Source: Planctomycetota bacterium | GTDB taxonomy: Bacteria; Planctomycetota; Phycisphaerae; WQYP01 | DNA length: 51,067 nt | NCBI GenBank assembly: GCA_021790385.1 | Contig: JAJYDW010000025.1 | Location: 1-51,067 of the forward strand | Direction: 5' to 3' | In this document: positions 16,682 through 24,725 of the stretch, in pieces | How positions within the stretch are numbered: position 1 is the stretch's first letter | Layout: every line of letters starts with the position of its first letter | Program-made: the position numbers and the translations under genes | The notes under the pieces: generated by a model | The model's database searches: none | What the model saw: only the letters and a program-made list of their open reading frames with translations | Told to the model about the DNA's origin: nothing

Positions 16682-17860
16682 TTACGAATATAATAATTTT
16701 TTTTGCGTTCGATCGTGCATGTGCAGCAGTTTCTTGCGCAAGGTAGTGCTCCCTGGTCGATAACGCGGAAACGCCCGGCACAAGGCGGTGAGCAATTCCA
16801 CTTCTCCCGCAAAATCCCGCACGTCAATCGTTTCCGAGGCTATCATCGGCCCCGCTGATGGAACAGCAGCCAAGTTCTGGCCCGACGCAGACTCGGCCAT
16901 GTTGTGATAGTTGCCCAAAGCCAGGCACACCGCCCCGGCCTGGTAACCCAACGCACTGAAAGCCGTGGTATCGCAGGTGCCCCCATCCATCAGCGCCCGC
17001 TGGAACTTAAATTCCGGCATAACTGCAGCCAGATCGGCGGCAGTGCTGCTGATAAAACCGGTCAGGTCAGGATCAAAGACGCTGGTGCGGTCTCCCACAC
17101 GAATCACCGGGCCATGGCCCAAACGGGCCTGGGCAGTTGTTCGGCTGGTTTCCAGACCAATCACCGCACAATTTTTGGGTATCCAGCCCCGATGTGCCGC
17201 AGCGATAGCACCGGCAAACCCCGCCTCTTCAGCACGGGTCAACAGCACCCGAACGCGGGCTGGGATCCGTCGCTGGATCAATCGGTCAAGCACACACAAA
17301 CAGGCCGCCACCCCGGCCAGATCATCACAGGCGCGGGCGGTGAACAGATTATGGTGTGTCGCGGCATCAGGCAGGTGCCAGGTGCCGATGGTACCGGTGC
17401 GGATGTGCGTTCCGTCGGTTCGCAGAACGGCCCGCAGCGGCTGCAATTTGGTTGCCGGAGTTATGTCCACTACACGCGCGGGTATGCGGGTAAATGCTTC
17501 CAGCGTCGCATACGATGCTAGTGAATTCCACAGCAGCACCGAAGCCCCGGCGAAACATTCTGGTTTGACTCCGCCGCGAAAAATCGCTCGCACCAGGCCA
17601 TCGGGCCCGGTGGAGGTTACCACAAACGCCGGGTGATCCAGATGGGCCTCCAGTACCAGCAAGCGGAATTTGCTGCGCCCGTACCGATAGTCCAGATGAA
17701 TATTGCCTGCGGGATCGCAATGCCAGCGTATGTGGCGAGAACGGTTATGGCGCTGGTGCCAGTCGCGCAGGGCTGCGACCACAACATGTTCATGATAGGG
17801 AGCGGTGGGGATATCGCAGAGCCAATGCAGCGTGTTGAGATCGGCATTGTTAATGTGCAT
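16682..17860 (-). CDS. M42-like metallopeptidase/aminopeptidase
   Basis: The 392-residue cytoplasmic protein has the metal-ligand pattern of the M42 (and wider M28/M20) fold: LEAHLDHPAFVV with the first His and Asp near residues 93-95, ARACDDLAGVAA near 197-208 with the bridging Asp, LTRAEEAGFAGA near 230 with the Glu pair, IGLETSR near 257, and GNYHNMA near 341 with the last His. The insert between the first and second motifs fits the PDZ-like lid domain of M42. AAGGAG lies eight bases before ATG 17860. It is 28 bases upstream of the GH27 gene on the same strand. Similarity to M42 endoglucanases means the substrate could also be a glycan, but peptide is more likely. Confidence 0.78.
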   Translation of the reverse strand: MHINNADLNTLHWLCDIPTAPYHEHVVVAALRDWHQRHNRSRHIRWHCDPAGNIHLDYRYGRSKFRLLVLEAHLDHPAFVVTSTGPDGLVRAIFRGGVKPECFAGASVLLWNSLASYATLEAFTRIPARVVDITPATKLQPLRAVLRTDGTHIRTGTIGTWHLPDAATHHNLFTARACDDLAGVAACLCVLDRLIQRRIPARVRVLLTRAEEAGFAGAIAAAHRGWIPKNCAVIGLETSRTTAQARLGHGPVIRVGDRTSVFDPDLTGFISSTAADLAAVMPEFKFQRALMDGGTCDTTAFSALGYQAGAVCLALGNYHNMAESASGQNLAAVPSAGPMIASETIDVRDFAGEVELLTALCRAFPRYRPGSTTLRKKLLHMHDRTQKKLLYS

Positions 17861-17916
17861 GACAAACGCTCCTTGAGTCGATCCATGATAACCATTTGCG
17901 GTCGCTCTACGCAGCC

Positions 17917-18969
17917 TCAGGGCCTACCGTCGGCTGAGCCAACCAGTTGCGGACGAAATAACGCCCCTGCCATTGCATAGAGCGCTGTCGGTAAAAAACG
18001 TGATCCATGCACAATGGCGTACACCGGTTCCCACCGGTTGGGCCTCATGCGGGCACGAAAAGATTCCAGTGTTTGAAAGCCGTACCATCGGCCAAGATGC
18101 CGGCGACTTAGTTGCATCAGGCTGCGCATCCACCATGGGTTGGCGGCCATGGCACCGGCAGCGTAAAGACTCAGGGCCACGGGTCCCTGCGTAAGGTAGC
18201 CGAACCCGCGCCGACACAGTTCCATCATGCACGTATCAATCAGCATTTCCACCGTGCCATTGGGTGCTGCTGGGTGGCGAACAATCTGCTCTACCAGAAA
18301 GCCATTGCGGCGCGGTATTGGCGAAGCCAGCAAAAACGCGATGAGTTTTTCCCCCGCCGCATTGCCTGGCTGCAAGGCTCCCCAAATCAGACGATCCGGA
18401 TAGCCCGTCTCCAGTGCCGCCGGCTGCACCAGAAAACCCATGGGCGACAGCGGTTTGTGGCCCAGCCAGAGGCCCAGGCAATGTTGAAATCTGGAGTCTG
18501 ACCGTGCTTGCGCAGGCGTAAAAGCCTGAATGTAAACTCCCTTGCGTGCGGCCCGCCTTATTTGTTGCCGCAGCGAGCGGTGGGTTTGCAGCAGGTCCGG
18601 CCATTCGTCCGGTACCCATACCGGTTGGGCACCCAGAGCGATGGTCTTGTGCCCCAGAGGTTTCAGGCAATCAACCAGCGGCTGCTCCGCAAAAGAGTAG
18701 CAGACCCGACAGCGGTCGCGCTTCGCCCCGGCCTGAAATTCCACGGCGACCTGTTGTAGATTGGCCGCATCGCAAATTGGTGCGCCGGCCACCACCCACC
18801 AACGGCCGCGTTTGACGTAGCCAACAACCGCCTGCTGGTCGCTGGAAAACCAGTGGAGCATGCCGGGGTTGAGTATCTGATAGGCATTGGCATGGTACCC
18901 ATGCGCCAGCACCAGTTCGCGCACACGATCTAGCCTGAACCGTTGACTATTCCCATGTATACCCATCAT
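17917..18969 (-). CDS. DUF2156 (MprF C-terminal-like) acyltransferase domain protein
   Basis: The 350-residue soluble protein matches the DUF2156 / phosphatidylglycerol lysyltransferase C-terminal fold, a double GNAT domain that in MprF moves an amino acid from aminoacyl-tRNA to a lipid. Seen features are the N-terminal HANAYQILNPGMLHWFSSDQ, GYVKRGRWWVVAGAPI, then SLRQQIRRAARKGV, ETGYPDRLIWG and a C-terminal LYAAGAMAANPWW region. There is no membrane flippase half as in true MprF. Its ATG at 18969 overlaps the stop of the GHMP kinase gene (ATGA), with a second ATG at 18966, so the two are translationally coupled. The acceptor and donor are unknown. Confidence 0.75.
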   Translation of the reverse strand: MMGIHGNSQRFRLDRVRELVLAHGYHANAYQILNPGMLHWFSSDQQAVVGYVKRGRWWVVAGAPICDAANLQQVAVEFQAGAKRDRCRVCYSFAEQPLVDCLKPLGHKTIALGAQPVWVPDEWPDLLQTHRSLRQQIRRAARKGVYIQAFTPAQARSDSRFQHCLGLWLGHKPLSPMGFLVQPAALETGYPDRLIWGALQPGNAAGEKLIAFLLASPIPRRNGFLVEQIVRHPAAPNGTVEMLIDTCMMELCRRGFGYLTQGPVALSLYAAGAMAANPWWMRSLMQLSRRHLGRWYGFQTLESFRARMRPNRWEPVYAIVHGSRFLPTALYAMAGALFRPQLVGSADGRP

Positions 18970-20471
18970 TTAACCAGCAATGCTCCGGCACTGCCCGGAC
19001 CTCCGGCCACATCCACATGCAAAGCACTACCGATTGTAGTACGGTAGGCATGCATGACTTCCAGTATGGCTTCGGCAGAGGCGGCGGAAGTATCGGTGAG
19101 CACGGTAACCGTGCCCCCGCCTCCACATTCACTGATGCGCCCCCCGAATATGCCGTGCTCAGGCCCAAAACTCATCAGTCGATCAATCAGCCAGTCCGCC
19201 TGCCAGCAGGAAAGACCCAGACGCAGACGATAACTATGATGCGATGCCAGCAGCAACCGCCCGGCCCGGCGCAAAGTTAAATCGCGAAGCGCCCGTGACC
19301 GGCGATCTGAGGAAATGGGTTCCGCGGGTTGTTCCATCTCATGCAAAAAATGCTCGGCATGTTCGTGTTCGGAAATCAGGTGGTCGATGGCCGTGCGCAC
19401 CCGATATAACTGGTCCGGCTGAATTTCACCGGCGCTGGGCGGTAACGGGCCGTAGGAACGTATAAAATCGCGCCCACGCAGGCGCCGCGGCAGCAACGCG
19501 CGAAAGTACCGGCGGTACAAGCTCGGCGACAAGTTCCCCAGATACCCGTGCAATGGAGCTTCCTGCCGGCCCAGATCATTGTAAATCACCTGAATGATCT
19601 GCAAGCCCATGGCACCCGCCAGGCGCAGTGAACGCACCGTCTGCCCGCCTTTCAAAGCAGGCACTCCGGTGTTAAGGGCCAGAATTTTTACATCCGGCGG
19701 CAACGGAATTTGGCCGATTAAATCGTGCGGCTGGGCATTGTAGCGAAGGATATGTGCTGGTGGGCCATCCAGAGCACAAAGCGTTGTTAGCGCATCCACT
19801 ACGTGGCTGCCCGTACCACCAAACATGTTCTGTGCCTGTTGAATGAGCACGGCCTTTTCGACGGTACTAACCGCCACGGGTAAGCACCGACAAATGGCTT
19901 GCGTTAAAGCCGTGATGACTGCCGTGGAACTGGCCTGCCCCGCATGCATGGGAATATCCGAGTGAATAAAGACCGTGGCTCCGGTAAATCGACCGGTGTG
20001 GCGGTCGCGCAGCGGGCTGGCGGTGGCGAGTTGCGGATGACTTAGCACCAGTTCAAATAATGCCACCAGCGGAGCGGCCCAGGGCTGGGAACCGGCGGCA
20101 TCGGTAGCGGGTATGGCGCGGGGTAATAAATTCAGGAGTTCCTTCGGCGACCGCATGGGAGTACCTGGAGTGGCGGAAAATTGGTCGGCACTAAGAATAA
20201 TGGGGCTTGGCCCGGTGGCTGGAGTAAGGCGGGCGGAATAGAGAGCCAGTTGGCCATCGGTACGCCATTGCACTGCCACAGAAGCCCGCCGCGATAACGC
20301 CATCTGCGTCACAACACCGCCCACTTCCGCCGCCAGACCGCCCAGAACGTCAATGCGCCCGGGAGAACTTTGCGTAACCAGTGGCGCCTGGGGGACCACC
20401 AACTCCGGCCAGGTTCGCCGAAAGGTTTGTTCCAGCAGCGGAGAAGAAATAGCAGTGCTTGGCAAGCTCAT
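18966..20471 (-). CDS. GHMP-family sugar kinase (galactokinase / arabinokinase-like)
   Basis: The 501-residue protein has the three GHMP kinase motifs: SPGRIDVLGGLAAEVGG near residue 35 (substrate-binding start), DIPMHAGQASSTAV near 178 (the phosphate-binding P-x-G-x-x-S-S loop, here with AGQASS), and FGGRISECGGGGTVTVL near 450. The DVLGG and GGGGTV forms resemble galactokinase and L-arabinokinase rather than homoserine or mevalonate kinases. An insert between motifs two and three is longer than in galactokinase. It would phosphorylate a sugar with ATP. The ATG at 20471 has no strong ribosome site. It heads a likely operon with the DUF2156 gene. Confidence 0.75.
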   Translation of the reverse strand: MSLPSTAISSPLLEQTFRRTWPELVVPQAPLVTQSSPGRIDVLGGLAAEVGGVVTQMALSRRASVAVQWRTDGQLALYSARLTPATGPSPIILSADQFSATPGTPMRSPKELLNLLPRAIPATDAAGSQPWAAPLVALFELVLSHPQLATASPLRDRHTGRFTGATVFIHSDIPMHAGQASSTAVITALTQAICRCLPVAVSTVEKAVLIQQAQNMFGGTGSHVVDALTTLCALDGPPAHILRYNAQPHDLIGQIPLPPDVKILALNTGVPALKGGQTVRSLRLAGAMGLQIIQVIYNDLGRQEAPLHGYLGNLSPSLYRRYFRALLPRRLRGRDFIRSYGPLPPSAGEIQPDQLYRVRTAIDHLISEHEHAEHFLHEMEQPAEPISSDRRSRALRDLTLRRAGRLLLASHHSYRLRLGLSCWQADWLIDRLMSFGPEHGIFGGRISECGGGGTVTVLTDTSAASAEAILEVMHAYRTTIGSALHVDVAGGPGSAGALLVK

Positions 20472-20571
20472 ATCTTAACTATAGCCGAAACCGGTAGCCC
20501 AGGGGAAGATCGGCATTGCCGGGTACTGGACTACGACGTGCAATCCGGCAGATGGCACCCGACGCCAACCC

Positions 20572-20766
20572 TCAAGACCTAATACCAAATATCCGGGTGG
20601 TAAAGCTGCGGGTGCGGCCTACGCACTCGCCGTGACGTACAAGTTCCAGAAAAACGCGGTACCTTCCCGACAAGATATCCTCCGGAAGCAACCATGCAAA
20701 CCAGCGGTGACTCCAGCGGATGGAATGTAGGAATGTGGGGCGGGCCGTTAACTCTGGTTGCAGCAT
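20572..20766 (-). pseudogene. Short open frame, possible tail of a lost gene
   Basis: A 64-residue frame from ATG 20766 to TGA at 20572 includes FAWLLPEDILSGRYRVFLEL and VGRTRSFTTRIFGIR. The LPxDxxSGRYRVxLEL rhythm resembles the C-terminal beta-sandwich that ends many planctomycete glycan or membrane proteins. There is no ribosome site, and the same frame continues upstream into antisense ispG, so it may be chance. It could instead be the remnant of a larger gene replaced by ispG. Confidence 0.2.
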
Positions 20767-20787
20767 GGTCGCGTCCGGGGATACAAT
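20758..20787 (+). promoter_or_regulatory. Promoter candidate for ispG
   Basis: TTGCAG (20758-20763) and TACAAT (20782-20787) are 18 bases apart. Transcription from about 20794 would leave a leader of about 40 bases before AGGAG and the ATG at 20836. Confidence 0.4.
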
Positions 20788-20835
20788 ACCTTGTTGCGTG
20801 AAACGCAACGGAACAGCCTTAACAGGAGCTTTTGG

Positions 20836-22086
20836 ATGATATCCCGGCGAAAAACCAGACAGGTCAAGGTGGGTGAGGTTCTTATCGGTGGCGATGCCCC
20901 CGTGGCAGTGCAGTCGATGACCAGCGGTTACACCCACGATATTGACGCTTGCGTGCGGGAAATCAACAAGCTGACCGCCGCCGGTGCGGATATCGTGCGT
21001 GTAGCTGTGCCGGAAAAGAAAGATACCCAGGCCCTGAAAGAAATACTCGGTCAGGTTTCCGTGCCGATTGTGGCCGATGTACACTTTCATTTTCAGCGGG
21101 CACTGGAGGCGGTGGAGGCGGGCGTGCATAAAATCCGTCTTAATCCCGGCAATATCAATGATCGCAAGCAGGTGGAAGCGGTGATTGATGCGTGCCGGGA
21201 ACGCCATATTCCCATCCGCGTCGGCGTGAATGAAGGCTCCATCGTGGAACGCCGGGACAAACAGAAACGGATGAAGGAACTCGGAGCGGTTTTCAGCGAC
21301 AGCCGGCACGGCCACCTGCTGGCGATTATGATTACCAAGCTGGAAGAATACCTGGATATTTTCTACGAGCGGCATTTTTACGACATTGTGATTTCCGCCA
21401 AATCGATTGATCCGTTGCTGGTGATTGATGCGTATACGGAAATTTCCCGCCGATTTGACCACCCCCTGCACCTGGGCGTTACCCATGCCGGCCCCAAGGA
21501 AACCGGCACCATCCGCAGCGTGGTGCCGTTGGGCACGCTTTTAGCCAACGGTATTGGCGATACCATCCGTATCAGCTATGCCAATGATCCGATTTACGAA
21601 GTGCAGGACGGGCTGGAATTGTTATACGTGCTGGGGCTGCGCACCCGCAAAGGAGCTGAGCTTATTGCCTGCCCCACCTGCGGACGCATCCAGGTGGATC
21701 TATTCACACTCGTACAGGACGTCAACCGCAAACTCAAGGAGCAGATCACGCTGCCGATCAAGGTGGCCGTGATGGGCTGTGTGGTCAATGGTCCGGGGGA
21801 ATGTGAAGGAGCGGACGTAGCCATTTTCGCCGGCGACAAGCGCGGTATCATCTACGTACAGGGAGAAAAAGTGGCCAATGTACCGGAAGAACAGATTCTC
21901 GATGCCCTGCTGGAACAGTGCCGCAAATTTCAGGAAAAGGTGCAGCGCGGCGAAGCCCGGCTGGGCGAAAAGCTCGTCGATATCATCCCGCCGGATCCGC
22001 TGGGCGAATTAGGCTCCGGCTACGCCAAAATTGCCGCCGGCAAAATAGGATCCGGCGAAGTGAAGCTTCCCATTGTACAGGGCTGA
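20836..22086 (+). CDS. ispG: 4-hydroxy-3-methylbut-2-en-1-yl diphosphate synthase
   Basis: The 416-residue enzyme performs the penultimate step of the MEP isoprenoid pathway, turning MEcPP into HMBPP with a [4Fe-4S] cluster. The cluster ligands are visible: C279 and C282 in ACPTCGRIQVD, C315 and E322 in GCVVNGPGECEGAD. The TIM-barrel half shows GGDAPVAVQSMTSGYTHD, VRVAVPEKKD, VADVHFHF and KIRLNPGNI. It is the shorter bacterial form without the extra middle domain of plant and chlamydial GcpE. The start at 20836 has AGGAG eight bases upstream; a longer frame to 20758 adds a non-conserved stretch. The polyprenyl synthase at the start of the window is the only other gene of the pathway present. 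Confidence 0.93.
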   Translation: MISRRKTRQVKVGEVLIGGDAPVAVQSMTSGYTHDIDACVREINKLTAAGADIVRVAVPEKKDTQALKEILGQVSVPIVADVHFHFQRALEAVEAGVHKIRLNPGNINDRKQVEAVIDACRERHIPIRVGVNEGSIVERRDKQKRMKELGAVFSDSRHGHLLAIMITKLEEYLDIFYERHFYDIVISAKSIDPLLVIDAYTEISRRFDHPLHLGVTHAGPKETGTIRSVVPLGTLLANGIGDTIRISYANDPIYEVQDGLELLYVLGLRTRKGAELIACPTCGRIQVDLFTLVQDVNRKLKEQITLPIKVAVMGCVVNGPGECEGADVAIFAGDKRGIIYVQGEKVANVPEEQILDALLEQCRKFQEKVQRGEARLGEKLVDIIPPDPLGELGSGYAKIAAGKIGSGEVKLPIVQG

Positions 22087-22130
22087 TTTTGCACCGTGGC
22101 CGTGGCCATGCCGTGCCCAAAGGCCGGGCG

Positions 22131-22136
22131 TATAAT
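22131..22136 (+). promoter_or_regulatory. -10 element candidate for ffh
   Basis: A perfect TATAAT lies 33 bases before the ffh start, giving a leader of about 27 bases. No TTGACA-like -35 element is at the right distance. Confidence 0.4.
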
Positions 22137-22169
22137 CGTTTACCCGGATAATACAGGTTGACATAAATC

Positions 22170-23621
22170 ATGTTTGATTCTCTTTCGGAAAAATTCACTC
22201 TCATGGTCCGCAACCTTTCCGGGCGTGGACGCATCACCCCCGCCAACGTGCGCCAGGCTATGGAAGATATTCGCAGCGCCCTGCTGGAAGCCGATGTGCA
22301 TTATCAGGTGGTGGAAGACTTCACCCAGCGGGTCATGGAAAAAGCCACCGGCACGCAGGTTCTAGCTTCACTGGAACCCGGCCAGCAGATCGTCAAAATT
22401 GTGTTTGATGAACTGGTAGCCCTGATGGGGCCGGTGGATTCGAGCATTTTTTTCGTGGATCCGCCCCCCACCATCATCATGATGTGCGGCCTGCAGGGAT
22501 CCGGCAAAACCACCACCTGCGGCAAGCTCGCCCTGTATCTGAAAAGCAAAGGGAAAAACCCGCTGCTGGTAGCCGCTGATACGCAGCGGCCCGCGGCCAT
22601 CGATCAGCTTGTTACGCTGGGCCAGCAGGTGGATGTACCGGTGTACAAGCAGGATGGCCAGGCGGATCCGATACCAATATGCCGCAATGCCGTGGCCTTT
22701 GCCCGGCAAAATGGCCGCGATGTGGTGATACTGGACACTGCGGGCCGGCTGCACATTGATGATGCGCTCATGGAGCAGCTTTCGGACATTGCCGGTGCCA
22801 CCAAGCCCCATCAGATATTCCTGGTGGTAGATGCCATGGTGGGCCAGGATGCAGTGAATTCAGCCCGGGCGTTTAATCAGAAGCTGGAACTCGACGGGAT
22901 TATTCTCACCAAGTTTGATTCGGATACCCGTGGCGGAGCGGCGCTGTCGGTGAAAGCGATTACGGGCAAGCCGATAAAATTTCTGGGTGTGGGCGAAAAG
23001 CTCCAGATGCTGGAGGAATTTCATCCGGACCGCATAGCGCAGCGCATTTTGGGCATGGGTGACATTCTAACCCTGGTAGAAAAAGCCCAGTCGCAGTTTG
23101 ATCAGGCCCAAACCGAAAAAATGCAGGAAAAGCTGGCCAATGCCACTTTCACGCTCGACGATTTTTTAGAACAGATGCGTTCCATGCGCAAAATGGGCCC
23201 CATGAAGCAGCTTCTGGGCATGTTGCCGGGGCTGGGTTCCGCCCTGAAGGACATTCAGTTGCCCGAGGAAGAATTGGATCGGGCCGAGGCAATCATTCAA
23301 AGCATGAGCCGCAAGGAACGGGAAAACCCGGACATTGTTGATTCCTCCCGCCGGCGGCGCATTGCCCGTGGCTGCGGCCTTCAAACCGAGGATGTATCAC
23401 GACTGGTGAAAGGATTTTCCGCGGCTCGGGATATGGCCCGCAAAATGTCCGGCCTTTCCATGGGCTCTAAAATGAAAATGGCCCAGGCGATGAGCACCAT
23501 GAGCCCGGAAAGTTTATCGGCCATGGGCCATCTGGGCAGCGCCGGTCCGGCGTTGCGTCCAAGCCGCCTTTCGCCGGAGCAAAAGCGGAAAATGCGTGAT
23601 CGGCGGCGACGCGGGCGGTAA
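22170..23621 (+). CDS. ffh: Signal recognition particle protein Ffh (SRP54)
   Basis: The 483-residue GTPase binds signal peptides as they leave the ribosome and hands the complex to FtsY at the membrane. The N domain opens with MFDSLSEKFTLMVRNLSGRG and an ADVHY-containing helix; the G domain has GLQGSGKTTTCGKLALYL, VAADTQRPAA, LDTAGRLHID, LTKFDSDTRGGAALS; the methionine-rich M domain occupies the last third, with RRRRIARG-type SRP RNA-binding residues and GSKMKMAQAMSTMSP. The first AUG is at 22170 with a weak AGG upstream. The product ends in a basic RRRRGR tail. I did not find the SRP RNA gene in the window. Confidence 0.95.
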   Translation: MFDSLSEKFTLMVRNLSGRGRITPANVRQAMEDIRSALLEADVHYQVVEDFTQRVMEKATGTQVLASLEPGQQIVKIVFDELVALMGPVDSSIFFVDPPPTIIMMCGLQGSGKTTTCGKLALYLKSKGKNPLLVAADTQRPAAIDQLVTLGQQVDVPVYKQDGQADPIPICRNAVAFARQNGRDVVILDTAGRLHIDDALMEQLSDIAGATKPHQIFLVVDAMVGQDAVNSARAFNQKLELDGIILTKFDSDTRGGAALSVKAITGKPIKFLGVGEKLQMLEEFHPDRIAQRILGMGDILTLVEKAQSQFDQAQTEKMQEKLANATFTLDDFLEQMRSMRKMGPMKQLLGMLPGLGSALKDIQLPEEELDRAEAIIQSMSRKERENPDIVDSSRRRRIARGCGLQTEDVSRLVKGFSAARDMARKMSGLSMGSKMKMAQAMSTMSPESLSAMGHLGSAGPALRPSRLSPEQKRKMRDRRRRGR

Positions 23622-23641
23622 ATTGCGCCGGCGGCAGTTCA

Positions 23642-24602
23642 TCAGGCCAGCCTTTTATTTTCCCGCCAGCGCCGGCACAAATCCTCCGCAGCCTGCGTCC
23701 AATCAGGAAAAGAGAACGCAAAGCCGGATTCCAAAAGCCGCCCCGGCACCACCCGGCGGCTCTTGAGCAGCAGTTCGGTTTCGGTTTTCATGAAAAACGC
23801 CCCGATTTCCAGCAGCCACGCGGGGGCCGGAGGCCCTATACGTACTCCCCAGGCCTGCCGCAAAATACGCATGAATTCCGCGTTTGGCAAGGGATTGGGG
23901 GCCGCCACATTCACGGGGCCGGCTATCTGCGGATGGTGGATCAGCCAATAAACCGCGGCAATAAAATCCTGTTCATGAATCCACGATACGTATTGCCGGC
24001 CATCGCCGGCGGTGCCCCCCAGGCCGCGCCGCACCAGTTTGGACATGACATCGAAAATGCCGCCCGGATCCGGGCTCATCGTCATGGCCGAACGCAAAAT
24101 CACCAGCCGGGTATTGCGGCTGCCGGCCTCTTGCGCTGCCTGTTCCCACGCCTGTGCCACGTCAATACTGAACTTCCACTGGCTGGGAACATCAGGCTCA
24201 CTGCTACCGAGAATGCCTGTCGCTTCATCATTGGGGACATCGTAGCGGTGGGCATAAATGGTGGCGGTTCCAGCCTGCAGCCACACTGCCGGCGGACGGC
24301 GGGCCTGGGCAATAGCCCGTCCCACCGCACGCGTGCTTTGCACACGCGAGTTCATGATCGCGGCGCGGTTGGTCGCATGATACCGGCAATTCACGCTGCG
24401 CCCCGCCAAGTTGATGACCACATCCGCGCCGTCCAATTCCGCAGCCCATTCACCCATGACCTGGCCATCCCATGGCACCATTTTCCATGGCGCAGCTTGC
24501 GGGTTACGGCAAAGCACCACCACGTCATGACCGTCGGCCACAAAGGCCCGGCATAACAGAGCACCAATCTGTCCGCTGCCGCCGGGAATAACTATTTTTC
24601 AT
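23642..24602 (-). CDS. TIGR01777 family NAD(P)-dependent epimerase, apparent frameshift at the start
   Basis: The main frame encodes VVINLAGRSVNCRYHATNRA, FVQAGTATIYAHRYDV-like (TATIYAHRYD), VILRSAMTMSPDPGG and a C-terminal DUF1731 segment ending VVPGRLLESGFAFSFP, all typical of this SDR-superfamily family. The first GTG in frame (24541) would leave out the Rossmann loop. But in frame just upstream the sequence reads KIVIPGGSGQIGALLCRAFV, the missing loop, and the only ATG (24602, with GGAAGGGA upstream) is one base out of frame across a run of five A's (24595-24599). With four A's the protein would begin MKIVIPGGSGQIGALL. So this is either a sequencing error, a real frameshift, or slippage. 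The product function is unknown. Confidence 0.75.
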
Positions 24603-24694
24603 CAGATTCCCTTCCGCCAAGAGCGCCCAGAACGGGGGCCACACGGGTGTACCAACCTGCCCTGCGGTGTGCAGTCAAAGGGCAGTGGCGTTGC

Positions 24695-24700
24695 ATTATA
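24695..24700 (-). promoter_or_regulatory. -10 element candidate for the TIGR01777 gene
   Basis: On the minus strand a perfect TATAAT is read as CGGCTATAATGCAAC, about 90 bases before the ATG at 24602. No -35 element is evident. It lies just past the rodA stop. Confidence 0.35.
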
Positions 24701-24725
24701 GCCGGTGTCCGACGATGGCGGCGGT

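Larger units (their letters stand above)
20472..20835. other. Divergent intergenic region between GHMP kinase and ispG
   Basis: This 364-base region separates two outward-facing genes and holds the ispG promoter candidate. A short minus-strand frame inside it is described separately. I see no operator or RNA element. Confidence 0.4.

Noticed and set aside
20767..21486. Long minus-strand open frame antisense to ispG
   Set aside because: It overlaps a well-supported gene whose motifs are all intact, and the antisense peptide has no recognisable feature; high GC at third positions of ispG explains the open frame.
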